Below, piece after piece: positions 9,008-16,311 of a stretch of DNA of 27,314 nt. The stretch is taken from assembly GCA_903895005.1 (NCBI GenBank), contig CAITSH010000182.1:1-27314 (forward strand). The letters are read 5' to 3'. The number at the start of each line of letters is the position of its first letter. Positions within the stretch are counted from its first letter, which is position 1. The notes beneath the pieces were generated by a model. It was not told the DNA's origin, searched no databases, and saw only the letters and a list, made by a program, of their open reading frames with translations. This DNA is from an uncultured Pseudomonadota bacterium. Lineage in GTDB: Bacteria; Pseudomonadota; Gammaproteobacteria; Burkholderiales; SG8-39. A program made the position numbers and the translations under genes.

Positions 9008-9906
9008 ACAATATGAACAGCGTGGTCGAGGGCGGCTTGCGCGTCACCGCGGTCGGAAGCATCGCCCATGCCGCCCTGGTGTCCTGCCTCGGCATTCTTC
9101 GGCCGTTACCGGCTTTCCCGGATTCGCCCTACATGCTTGCCGGCGACGAAATCGTCTGGCTCGGCGCCGGCAGCGGTGTATGGCATCCGCGCCGCATCTT
9201 GCTAGCGAATCCACGTCCCGCGCGGCTTTGCGACGGGCTGAAACTTGGTGTCGATGCCGCCACGGTGTGGCACGCGCCCGCAGTGCCAGGTATCGAGCGC
9301 GGGCAGTTGGCTTCGTCGTGCGCGCTTATCCGCACGCAGGTGTCCGCGCTCGGTGTGCCCGCCGGGTTCGGCGTGTTGCTCGCCGGGGCGCCCTTGCGCT
9401 TTCCGCTCGATCTTGCCGGAGCGCGGCTGGCCGCACTCGTCGATGGCATCGTGCGCGATGATGCGGTGGCATTTGAGGCCGCGGCTTTTTCTTTGCTCGG
9501 CCTCGGCCTCGGCCTCACGCCCTCTGGTGACGATTTTGTGGGGGCATGCCTGTTCGCGCGCCGGATGCGCGGCGATGCCGCGGCATGGCACTCCGCGGCT
9601 GTGAACCTGACGCGTGCCGCAGCAACGCGCAGTAACGCCATCAGCGCGGCGCTCTTTGGTGACCTTGCACGCGGCGCGGCTTATGCGCCCTTGCACGACC
9701 TCGCGGAAGCCATCAACGGGGGCGCCGGTGAACAACTTGCCGCCGCACGTGCGCTTACCGCGATCGGGCATTCCTCCGGCTGGGACATGCTCACCGGATT
9801 CATGCTCGGAGCCGCGGGCACCGCGGAAGCAATCGGCTGGAAAGCGGCGCCAGATGCGGCTTTCCAGCCGACGGCAAAAGAAATTTACGCCTCATCCAGC
9901 CACTGA
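9004..9906 (+). CDS. allH: DUF2877 protein (YlbF/AllH family), predicted oxamate carbamoyltransferase subunit
   Basis: The 300-residue product carries the DUF2877 signature GLTPSGDDFVGACL at about residues 170-183. In E. coli the family member YlbF, about 271 residues, is the AllH subunit of oxamate carbamoyltransferase. The start ATG overlaps the carbamate kinase stop as ATGA; another ATG four codons in is possible. The C-terminal tail, from about residue 277, is encoded by a perfect 13-bp-stem hairpin (9833-9871) that also occurs between genes elsewhere in this window, so the extra length relative to E. coli may come from insertion of that repeat into the gene's 3' end. The DUF1116 partner follows after 42 bp. 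Family call strong; individual subunit role inferred from the cluster. Confidence 0.87.
   Translation: MNNMNSVVEGGLRVTAVGSIAHAALVSCLGILRPLPAFPDSPYMLAGDEIVWLGAGSGVWHPRRILLANPRPARLCDGLKLGVDAATVWHAPAVPGIERGQLASSCALIRTQVSALGVPAGFGVLLAGAPLRFPLDLAGARLAALVDGIVRDDAVAFEAAAFSLLGLGLGLTPSGDDFVGACLFARRMRGDAAAWHSAAVNLTRAAATRSNAISAALFGDLARGAAYAPLHDLAEAINGGAGEQLAAARALTAIGHSSGWDMLTGFMLGAAGTAEAIGWKAAPDAAFQPTAKEIYASSSH
9833..9871 (+). repeat. Dispersed hairpin element, copy A (inside the 3' end of allH)
   Basis: TCGGCTGGAAAGC (9833-9845) pairs perfectly with GCTTTCCAGCCGA (9859-9871) around a 13-nt loop, GGCGCCAGATGCG. The loop-side GCGCCAG and the AAA/TTT-containing stem recur at 24804-24838 and, on the - strand, at 21937-21967, with different stem bases that remain largely paired. 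This is the strongest copy, with 13 uninterrupted base pairs. It is translated as part of AllH (about residues 277-290) and lies 78 bp before the allG start. Confidence 0.75.
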
Positions 9907-9948
9907 CAGCCGATCGTTGAACCAGAACACCCGCCAGGAAGCAACGCC

Positions 9949-11418
9949 ATGACCCAGACCAAAGCCCGTACACAAGACCTGCTCGATCGCGATCTCACCG
10001 TCCTTAATGTCGGTATTGATACGTTCACGCGCAGCGTGACCGAGGCGGGCGTTGCGGCAAAGCACCTTGACTGGCGTCCGGCCGGGAACGGCGATCCGGA
10101 ATTGGCCTGGAAGCTGGCGCAACTGGCTGGTGATGCAAGTGACCCGGATGCCGTGGGCTCCAAGATCGACCGCGCCAACGCCGAGGCCAGCGCGCGCATG
10201 CTCGCTGCGCAACCGATGCTGGTCGATGTGGCCTTGCGTGCCGACGAGATCTGGCCCGAGTTGTGGGCCAAGGGGCGGCGCGTGCTGACCCACGCCGGCG
10301 CGCCGGTGGCCTGGGAAAAAATGTGCAGCCCGATGCAGGGCACGCTGATCGGCTCGATGATTTACGAGGGCTGGGCGAAGGATGACAAAGAGGCGCGCGC
10401 GATGCTCGCCGCAGGCGAAGTCGAGTTCATGCAAAACCACGACCTTGCCGCGGTCGGTCCGATGTCGGGCACCATCTCGCCGTCGATGCCGGTGTTTGTG
10501 GTGAAAAACGCCAATCGCGGCAACATGGCGTACACGAATTTTTCCGAGGGCATAGGCAAGGTGCTGCGTTTTGGCGCCTACAGCCAGGAAGTCATAGACC
10601 GGCTCAAGTGGATGGAGCGCGTGCTCGCGCCGGCACTCAAGGCCGCAGTGAAGGAAATCGACGGCGGCATAGACCTCAAGTCAATCCAGGCGCAGGCGCT
10701 GCTGATGGGCGATGAGGTGCACAGCCGCAATGCCGCCGCGACGGCACTCTTTCACATGGCCATAGGCGGGGCGCTCGCCGGCAGCGCGGCCATCGAGCGT
10801 GCGCAGGCGCGCGAAGTTCTTGATTTTATCGCCCGCACCTCGCAGTTCTTCCTGAACCTGTCGATGGTGGCCAGCAAGGCCATCATGGACGCGACCCACG
10901 GCGTCGAGGGCTCGTCCATCGTGACAGCCATTGCGCGCAACGGCGTGACCACCGCGATCCGCGTCAGCGGCCTTGGCAAGCAGTGGTTCGAGGCGCCCTC
11001 GGATACGCCGCAAGGCCTGTTCTTCCCCGGGTTCAAGCAAGAGGATGCGAATCCCGATCTGGGCGATTCGGCGATCTGCGAAACCGCCGGGTACGGCGGG
11101 CAGTCGCTCGCCGCGTCGCCTGCGCTGGTGCAACTGGTTGGCGGCACCGTCGCCCAGGCCATGGCCTATTCGCGCGAGATGTACCACATCACCTGGACGC
11201 GCAATCCGTCGCTGTCGCTGCCCACGCTTGAATTCGAGGCCGCGCCCTCGGGCATCGACGTGCGCAAGGTGGTCGATACCGGGATCCGCCCGGTGGTCAC
11301 GACGGGTATCGCCCACAAGCAGGCCGGCATCGGCCAGATCGGCGCCGGCATCGTGCGCGTGCCGATGGACTGCTGTGTCAAGGCGGTGCTGGCCTTATCG
11401 GACAAGCTCGCCGGCTAA
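9949..11418 (+). CDS. allG: DUF1116 protein (YlbE/AllG family), predicted oxamate carbamoyltransferase subunit
   Basis: The protein (489 residues) is a DUF1116 member; E. coli YlbE (about 419 residues) is the AllG subunit of oxamate carbamoyltransferase. Family-like stretches include LNVGIDTFTRSV near the N terminus, PVAWEKMCSPMQGTLIG, VGPMSGTISPSMPVFVV, the central MGDEVHSRNAAAT and GAGIVRVPMDCC at the C terminus. The start has a good Shine-Dalgarno (AGGAAG at 9936-9941, 7 nt before the ATG), so it can be translated independently of allH. It ends the four-gene set FdrA, kinase, AllH, AllG. No permease or regulator gene is inside the set. It is soluble by sequence, with no signal peptide or membrane segment. 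Assignment to the family is firm; substrate unproven. Confidence 0.88.
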   Translation: MTQTKARTQDLLDRDLTVLNVGIDTFTRSVTEAGVAAKHLDWRPAGNGDPELAWKLAQLAGDASDPDAVGSKIDRANAEASARMLAAQPMLVDVALRADEIWPELWAKGRRVLTHAGAPVAWEKMCSPMQGTLIGSMIYEGWAKDDKEARAMLAAGEVEFMQNHDLAAVGPMSGTISPSMPVFVVKNANRGNMAYTNFSEGIGKVLRFGAYSQEVIDRLKWMERVLAPALKAAVKEIDGGIDLKSIQAQALLMGDEVHSRNAAATALFHMAIGGALAGSAAIERAQAREVLDFIARTSQFFLNLSMVASKAIMDATHGVEGSSIVTAIARNGVTTAIRVSGLGKQWFEAPSDTPQGLFFPGFKQEDANPDLGDSAICETAGYGGQSLAASPALVQLVGGTVAQAMAYSREMYHITWTRNPSLSLPTLEFEAAPSGIDVRKVVDTGIRPVVTTGIAHKQAGIGQIGAGIVRVPMDCCVKAVLALSDKLAG

Positions 11419-11422
11419 GTTG

Positions 11423-11455
11423 CCGGCGGCCGGGGTCGGGGTATGGCCCCGCCGG
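11423..11455. terminator. Possible bidirectional terminator between allG and the cytochrome gene
   Basis: Convergent genes end at 11418 (+) and 11461 (-). Between them CCGGCGG (11423-11429) plus a following GG can pair with CCCCGCCGG (11447-11455) if a CC is bulged out. The arms are GC-rich and neither side has a good T-run, so the call relies mainly on position. Confidence 0.35.
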
Positions 11456-11460
11456 TCTGT

Positions 11461-11793
11461 TCAGCGCGTCGTACCGAGTGCGCTGGTCTTGGCCGGGCAG
11501 GAGGCGGGCGGGCAGGGCAGCTTGTAGTACAAATCATTCAGGTAGACGGTGATGTCATCCACGTCGCCCGGATCCCAACTCGTGCCCAATTGACCGCTCC
11601 ATCGCGCCACCTGTGCGCGCACGCCGGCAAAGCTTGTGGCCTTGCGCGAGGCGGATTGGTGAACGCTGGTGTTATGACAGACAATGCAACGTGTTTCGTA
11701 CAGGGTCTTTCCCCGCAGCGGGTCGGTGGCAGAAGCAGACTGGCTGGTCGCGAGCAAGGTGAGCACAAATAGCAAAACGGCGGGTCGGTTCAT
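11461..11793 (-). CDS. Small periplasmic c-type cytochrome
   Basis: A 110-residue exported protein with an N-terminal signal peptide (about residues 1-22) and one haem-attachment motif, CIVCH (C36, C39, H40). The remainder (W-S-G-Q-L near residue 65, then DVDDITVYLNDLYY) resembles the C-terminal helix of short class I-like cytochromes. The mature protein contains no methionine, so the usual Met sixth haem ligand is absent; a His at about residue 45 could serve instead, or the site may be open. Two further cysteines (C94, C99) near the C terminus may form a disulfide. It starts at ATG with a strong AGGAGG. It is preceded by an FNR/Anr-type promoter, implying low-oxygen expression. It stands alone on this strand; its redox partner is unknown. 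Confidence 0.88.
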   Translation of the reverse strand: MNRPAVLLFVLTLLATSQSASATDPLRGKTLYETRCIVCHNTSVHQSASRKATSFAGVRAQVARWSGQLGTSWDPGDVDDITVYLNDLYYKLPCPPASCPAKTSALGTTR

Positions 11794-11814
11794 GGTGGAC
11801 CTCCTGATGACCCC

Positions 11815-11855
11815 ATTATTCGTCGCTTAGCGTGTACTACTTTGATACAGATCAA
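11815..11855 (-). promoter_or_regulatory. FNR/Anr-activated (class II) promoter of the cytochrome gene
   Basis: A perfect FNR/Anr box, TTGAT-N4-ATCAA, occupies 11842-11855. Reading on the - strand, a -10 hexamer AATAAT (5/6 match to TATAAT) lies at 11815-11820. A start of transcription about 7 nt further on, near 11808, puts the centre of the box (11848.5) about 41 bp upstream. That is the class II geometry used by FNR and Anr, where the activator covers the -35 region. The mRNA would have a leader of about 15 nt holding the AGGAGG site. Box, -10, spacing and leader agree, so this is one of the better-supported regulatory sites here. Confidence 0.8.
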
Positions 11856-12109
11856 GCGCGGGCCTTGCCATGCTGTCCACGGCGGTTGATGGCTGGAAAG
11901 GCGCGCCAGACCTGGCTTTGCGGGTGGCGGCCTGCCTTGGTTGGTGCCCCAGGCCGTTGCCGTGAATGCGCGGCAACGTAAAATTGTGTGCGATACTCCG
12001 GATGAACGGCCCTCACCGTCACGGTAATAACGGACGTTCCTTGGTCACCCTGCCCCGGTGTTCTGCCAGCGGTCGACAAAGCGACCCCGCCGGACGAACC
12101 AGATAAAGC
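11856..12109 (+). other. Gene-free stretch upstream of yjdM, with a possible promoter
   Basis: No convincing gene was found between the FNR box and yjdM; a long - strand open frame here runs antisense through yjdM and has no recognisable protein. The stretch holds a damaged hairpin element (11891-11919) and an 8-bp perfect inverted repeat, CGTTGCCG (11955-11962) with CGGCAACG (11971-11978). The inverted repeat would span the -35 and spacer of a possible promoter: TTGCCG at 11957-11962 and TAAAAT at 11979-11984, 16 bp apart. If used, it gives yjdM a leader of about 120 nt. The promoter is tentative. Confidence 0.4.
11891..11919 (+). repeat. Dispersed hairpin element, damaged copy B
   Basis: The left arm and loop, GGCTGGAAAG followed by GCGCGCCAG and later GGCTTT, match copies A (9833) and C (24804) closely. 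The expected right arm TTTCCAGCC is replaced by TTTGCGGGT, so only about four outer pairs remain, although GCCAG-AC-CTGGC inside it can form a smaller hairpin. It reads as a decayed member of the same repeat family. Lower confidence because pairing is lost. Confidence 0.5.
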
Positions 12110-12472
12110 ATGAGCGAACTTCCCGAACTTCCCCCTTGCCCCCAATGCCATTCCGCTCTGACCTATGAGGACGCGAACCTGTACGTCTGCCCCGAGTGTG
12201 CCCATGAATGGGCGAAAGGGGATCCGGCGGCAAGTGCCGCCAGGATCGGGAACGAGACGCGCGCGGTGCGTGATTCCAACGGTAACGTTTTGCAGGATGG
12301 GGATAGCGTCACCGTGATCAAGGATCTCAAGGTCAAGGGCAGCTCGGCGGTTATAAAGGTCGGCACGCGCGTCAAGGGTATCCGCCTCGTCGAGGGCGAC
12401 CATGACATAGACTGCAAGATCGAGGGCATCGGTGCGATGAAGCTCAAGTCGGAGTTCGTAAAAAAGGCCTAG
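12110..12472 (+). CDS. yjdM: YjdM (PhnA-type) zinc-ribbon protein
   Basis: The 120-residue product matches the YjdM/PhnA family, in which E. coli YjdM is about 111 residues. It has an N-terminal zinc ribbon with two Cys pairs (CPQC near residue 10 and CPEC near residue 27), then a compact beta domain with [20 protein letters not shown] and [17 protein letters not shown]. Despite the old name, the E. coli protein is not the phosphonoacetate hydrolase and its function is unsettled. The ATG at 12110 has only a weak ribosome-binding site. It stands between unrelated genes, with 64 bp to the following Bug gene, and shows no clear functional link to them. Confidence 0.9.
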   Translation: MSELPELPPCPQCHSALTYEDANLYVCPECAHEWAKGDPAASAARIGNETRAVRDSNGNVLQDGDSVTVIKDLKVKGSSAVIKVGTRVKGIRLVEGDHDIDCKIEGIGAMKLKSEFVKKA

Positions 12473-12536
12473 CCGGCCGTGTCATCTATGTTCACGCGAT
12501 AATAAAAAACACGCGTTTTTCAACAGGGAGGAATGA

Positions 12537-13505
12537 ATGAAAGTGCATGCCATCGCCGCAGGAATCGCCGTCGCGGCCGCAATGCTGGCCGGCGCCGCCA
12601 ATGCGCAGACCTTTCCGTCCAAGCCGTTGCGCATTGTCGTGCCCTTTCCGCCGGGCGGCGCGGCCGACCTCACCGCCCGCGTGCTCGCCGACCAGATGGG
12701 ACGAGGGCTGGGCCAGACCATGGTGGTTGAGAACAAGCCGGGAGGCAGCACGATCATCGGCTCGGAGATCGTCGCGCGCGCCCCCGCCGACGGATACACA
12801 TTGCTGGTGGTGTTTCCGAGTTTCATCGTCAACCCGGCGATGCGCCCGCAAATGCCGTTCGACCCGCTGAAGGATTTCAGGGCGGTGGGCCAGACCATCG
12901 CGGTGCCCATGGCCATTGCGGTCAATCCCTCGATTCCGGTGAAATCGCTCGATGAATTGATCGCGCTTGCCAAGACGAAGCCGGGCGAACTTTCGTATGG
13001 CACGCCGGGCATAGGCACCACGCACCACATCATGGGCGAGATGCTCAAGCTGACGGCAAAGTTCAACATGTCGCACACGCCCTTCCAGGGCGCGGCACCT
13101 GCGCTGACGGCGGTGGCGGGCAACCACGTCAGCATGATTTACGGCAACGCGACAGAAATCGCCACCTCGGTGAAAGCCGGGAAGATGCGCGCCGTAGTGA
13201 CCACCGGATCGGAGCGCGTCGATGTGCTCCCTGATGTGCCCACCATGCGCGAGTCGGGTTTCCCAGAACTGGAGGCGACCAACTGGGCCGGTATCGTGGT
13301 TGCCGCGGGGACGCCGCCTGCGATCATCGCGCGACTCAATGCCGAACTGGTGCGCGCATTGCGCAGCACCGAGGTGCAGGAAAAATTCAAGGGCTACGGT
13401 ATCGCACCCGTGCCAAGCACGGCGGCGCAGTTTGACGCCTTCCTGCAATCGGAATCGGTGCGTTACACCAAGGTTGTAAAAGAGGCCGGCATCAAAGCCG
13501 AGTAA
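12537..13505 (+). CDS. Bug-family TTT solute-binding protein (1 of 4)
   Basis: This is a periplasmic binding protein of the Bug/TctC family, which captures carboxylates or other small organic compounds for tripartite tricarboxylate transporters or acts as a sensor. At 322 residues it has typical length. It begins with a Sec signal peptide cut after NAQ (about residue 23), followed by the family start FPSKPLRIVVPFPPGGAADL, then VVENKPGGSTIIGSE, the PADGYTLLVV motif, and LPDVPTMRESGFPELEATNW. The start has GGGAGG upstream; another ATG four bases earlier is in a different frame. No TctA or TctB gene is in the window, as is usual for the many orphan Bug genes of Bordetella, Cupriavidus and relatives. 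The ligand cannot be told from sequence. Confidence 0.93.
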   Translation: MKVHAIAAGIAVAAAMLAGAANAQTFPSKPLRIVVPFPPGGAADLTARVLADQMGRGLGQTMVVENKPGGSTIIGSEIVARAPADGYTLLVVFPSFIVNPAMRPQMPFDPLKDFRAVGQTIAVPMAIAVNPSIPVKSLDELIALAKTKPGELSYGTPGIGTTHHIMGEMLKLTAKFNMSHTPFQGAAPALTAVAGNHVSMIYGNATEIATSVKAGKMRAVVTTGSERVDVLPDVPTMRESGFPELEATNWAGIVVAAGTPPAIIARLNAELVRALRSTEVQEKFKGYGIAPVPSTAAQFDAFLQSESVRYTKVVKEAGIKAE

Positions 13506-13582
13506 GCATTGTCATACGGGAAAATACGTCCGCGCACAGCGCCAGGGCGAATCCGGTTTTATCGTTTTTGGGGAGGGAAGTA

Positions 13583-14587
13583 ATGCGCAATCATTGCGTT
13601 TGGGCCGAGCGTGTGGTCGGGCTGGTATTGCTTGCGGTGGCGGCCCTCGTAGCGCCAGGTGCGTCTGCGCAGTCATATCCATCCAAGCCGCTGAAAGTGA
13701 TTGTGCAATACCCCGCAGGCGGCGCGCTGGACGGTTTGGCGCGTAACATCCTGCAGCGTGGTACCGCCGCATTCGGCCAGCCGGTGGTCGTGGAAAACCG
13801 GCCGGGGGCGAGCGGTCTGATCGCCTTTGAAGCCTGCGCCAAGGCGCCCCCTGATGGCTACACCATCTGCCTGGGCACTGGTGAGGCGATGTCGTTCAAC
13901 CCGAGCCTGTTTCCGAAACTCCCCTACGATGCGGAGCGAGATTTCATTCCCGTCGTCAACCTGGTGCGCATCTCCGGTGTGATCGTTGCCTCGGCGCAGG
14001 CGCCATTTGATACGGTGCCGGCGATGATCGCGTATGCCCGTGGCAAACCGGGCAGCATCAACTGGGCTTCATTCGGGTCCGCAAGCAATCCGCACATCTA
14101 TCTGGAGTGGATCAAACGCCAGGCCAAAGTCGATATCGCGCATATTCCCTACAAGGGCTCGGCACAAACCATCCCGGCTTTGCTGTCGGGCGAGGCGCAT
14201 GTGACCTATGTCGCGCTTGGCTTCGTGCTGCAGCAAATCCGCGCCGGCAAGCTCAAGGCGCTCGCCGTCACCACGGCCAAGCGCGTACCCCAGTTGCCCG
14301 ATGTGCCGACGCTGGCCGAGTTGGGCATCGATCCGGGCTTTGACAACTGGGTTGGTTTTTTCGCGCCGGCCGGAACGCCGCGGCCTGCCATTGACCGGCT
14401 TAACGCCGCGTTCTCTGCGGTCGTGAAAGACGCAGCCTTTGTTGAAAAAGTGCTCGCACTGCAGGCCTTCGAGCCTGTCGGCGATACGCCCGAGGCGTTT
14501 GCCGCGTTTATCCAGGCCGATCGAACCATAGCTCGACGCGTGGTGCAGACCACCGGTATCAAAATAGACGAAGGGCTGGCGAAATGA
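13583..14587 (+). CDS. Bug-family TTT solute-binding protein (2 of 4)
   Basis: A 334-residue Bug protein with signal peptide ending GASAQ, then YPSKPLKVIVQYPAGGALDG, VVVENRPGASGLIAFE, PPDGYTICLG and LPDVPTLAELGIDPGFDNWV, the standard family landmarks in order. The ATG at 13583 is preferred over a TTG at 13568, because GGGAGG at 13571-13576 lies 6 nt before it. Its stop overlaps the hydrolase gene as ATGA, making hydrolase translation depend on this gene. The pairing suggests that the ligand it binds is related to the hydrolase substrate. It lies 77 bp after the first Bug gene and may share its transcript. Confidence 0.93.
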   Translation: MRNHCVWAERVVGLVLLAVAALVAPGASAQSYPSKPLKVIVQYPAGGALDGLARNILQRGTAAFGQPVVVENRPGASGLIAFEACAKAPPDGYTICLGTGEAMSFNPSLFPKLPYDAERDFIPVVNLVRISGVIVASAQAPFDTVPAMIAYARGKPGSINWASFGSASNPHIYLEWIKRQAKVDIAHIPYKGSAQTIPALLSGEAHVTYVALGFVLQQIRAGKLKALAVTTAKRVPQLPDVPTLAELGIDPGFDNWVGFFAPAGTPRPAIDRLNAAFSAVVKDAAFVEKVLALQAFEPVGDTPEAFAAFIQADRTIARRVVQTTGIKIDEGLAK

Positions 14588-16311
14588 CGGGTATGGCCGC
14601 AACGCAAACGTACACGATGCAGCAGGACAAGGATGTGGCAATACCCATGCGCGACGGTGCGCTGTTGCGCGCCAACGTGTTCCGCCCGGTCGAGCCGGGG
14701 CGGTACCCGGTACTGATGACCCTTGGGCCTTACGGCAAGGACGTGCATTTATCCGAGTTCATGCCCGAGGCATGGACGGCGCTGCGCGAACGCCATCCGG
14801 ATATTCTTGCCGCCTCGTCGTGCAAGTATCTTGTCTTTGAGACGCCCGACCCCGAGGTCTGGGTGCGCCACGGTTACATCATCGTCAAGGTCGATTCGCG
14901 CGGCGCCGGCAAATCGCCGGGGCGGCTCGATCCTAACTCGCCCGCCGAGTTTCGCGATTTCTACGATGCTATCGGTTGGGCCGGGGTGCAGCCTTGGTCC
15001 AGCGGCAAGGTCGGCCTGCTTGGCATTTCGTATTACGCCGCGGGGCAGTGGATGATCGCCTCGATGCGCCCGCCGCATCTTGCTGCCATCCTGCCCTGGC
15101 AGGGTGCATCTGATTTTTACCGCGACCGTGTGCGCCAGGGCGGCATGTTCTCCAGCGGATTTACGCGTCGCTGGTGGCCGCGCAGCGTGCTGCGCGGCCA
15201 GCACGGCAATCCGGAATGCCCGTTCAAGGATATCGACACGGGCGAGCGTACCAACGGCCCGGAAGCTTTATCTGCGCAGCAACTGGGCGCCAACCGGGTT
15301 GATTACCCGGGCGACATTCTGGCGCATCCGCTCGATGACGACTGGTATCGCGCGCGCAGTCCCGTTTTCGAGGACATTACGCTGCCGGCACTGGTGGTGG
15401 CCAATTACGGCGGCCTCGGCCTGCATCTTCGCGGCACCATCGAGGGCTACCAGCGCATTGCATCGCGCGACAAATGGCTCAAGGTGCAAAGCGGTTCCTA
15501 CTTCCTGACTTTCTTGTCCCCCGACAGCGTTGCCTTGCAGCGGCGCTTTTTCGACCGCTATCTAAAGGACATCGACAACGACTGGGAGAGCGAGCCGCGT
15601 GTCGAGGTGGGGATGCGTACCGTCGATGACGGCATTGCACGTGACATCACGGACACACGCTGGCCGCTCACCGGCACGCGGTGGACTTCACTGTTTCTCG
15701 ATTGTGCGGCGCGGCAACTGGTTGGTGATACGCCCGATCCTTCGAGTCTCTCTTACGAGGCAACGGGCGCCGGCGTGGCGTTTCGCACGCCACCGCTTGA
15801 ACACGATGTCGAACTGGCCGGCCCCGCGGTGGCAAACTTGTGGGTGTCCTCGGCCACGACGGACATGGATTTGTTCGCCACACTGCGTGCCTACGGCCCT
15901 GACGGCAAAGAGGTGGTATTCATCACCGCCATCGAACCGCGTGCGCCGCTCTCGCAGGGCTGGTTGCGCGTGTCGCAGCGCAAGCTGGACCCGTCCCTGT
16001 CCGCACCCTGGCGGCCCTTTCATGCGCATGATGAAGTGCAGGCCTTGGTGCCCGGTGAAATCTATGAAGTGCAGCTGGAGATCTGGCCGCTCAGCATTGC
16101 ACTGCCGCGCGGATCCGTGATCGAGCTGGTGCTCGCCGGGCGCGACTTCGAGCGCGCGGATGCGACCGGCCCCTACAAGGGCTCGGGCTTTTTCCTGCAC
16201 GACGATCCGCTCGACCGCCCGGCCGAGCGCTTTGGCGGCGCACACACCATCCATGCCGGGGGTGCGCACGCCAGTTCGCTGTTGCTGCCGTTCATAGGGG
16301 GTGCGTCATGA
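14584..16311 (+). CDS. CocE/NonD-family alpha/beta hydrolase, possibly lacking the catalytic histidine
   Basis: A 575-residue protein with the CocE/NonD layout: an alpha/beta-hydrolase core (about residues 15-330) with nucleophile elbow GLLGISYYAAGQ (S149) and oxyanion-side motif VKVDSRGAGKSPG, followed by a C-terminal jelly-roll domain (ELAGPAVANLWVSSATTDMD onwards). Known members are cocaine esterase, X-prolyl dipeptidyl aminopeptidases and glutaryl-7-ACA acylases, acting on esters or amides. After KWLKV (about residues 297-301), where the family generally has a catalytic His within a dozen residues, this protein reads QSGSYFLTFL with no His. Activity may be altered or another residue may serve. 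It overlaps the Bug genes on both sides by 4 bp and has no signal peptide, so it probably acts in the cytoplasm. Confidence 0.88.
   Translation: MTGMAATQTYTMQQDKDVAIPMRDGALLRANVFRPVEPGRYPVLMTLGPYGKDVHLSEFMPEAWTALRERHPDILAASSCKYLVFETPDPEVWVRHGYIIVKVDSRGAGKSPGRLDPNSPAEFRDFYDAIGWAGVQPWSSGKVGLLGISYYAAGQWMIASMRPPHLAAILPWQGASDFYRDRVRQGGMFSSGFTRRWWPRSVLRGQHGNPECPFKDIDTGERTNGPEALSAQQLGANRVDYPGDILAHPLDDDWYRARSPVFEDITLPALVVANYGGLGLHLRGTIEGYQRIASRDKWLKVQSGSYFLTFLSPDSVALQRRFFDRYLKDIDNDWESEPRVEVGMRTVDDGIARDITDTRWPLTGTRWTSLFLDCAARQLVGDTPDPSSLSYEATGAGVAFRTPPLEHDVELAGPAVANLWVSSATTDMDLFATLRAYGPDGKEVVFITAIEPRAPLSQGWLRVSQRKLDPSLSAPWRPFHAHDEVQALVPGEIYEVQLEIWPLSIALPRGSVIELVLAGRDFERADATGPYKGSGFFLHDDPLDRPAERFGGAHTIHAGGAHASSLLLPFIGGAS

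Noticed and set aside
11852..12403. 183-codon - strand open frame over yjdM
   Set aside because: yjdM on the + strand is a clear family member with its Cys pairs; the antisense frame has no recognisable domain.
13506..13582. AGCGCCAGGG between the first two Bug genes as another copy of the hairpin element
   Set aside because: The heptamer GCGCCAG is there, but flanking sequence does not form a stem at the expected distance.
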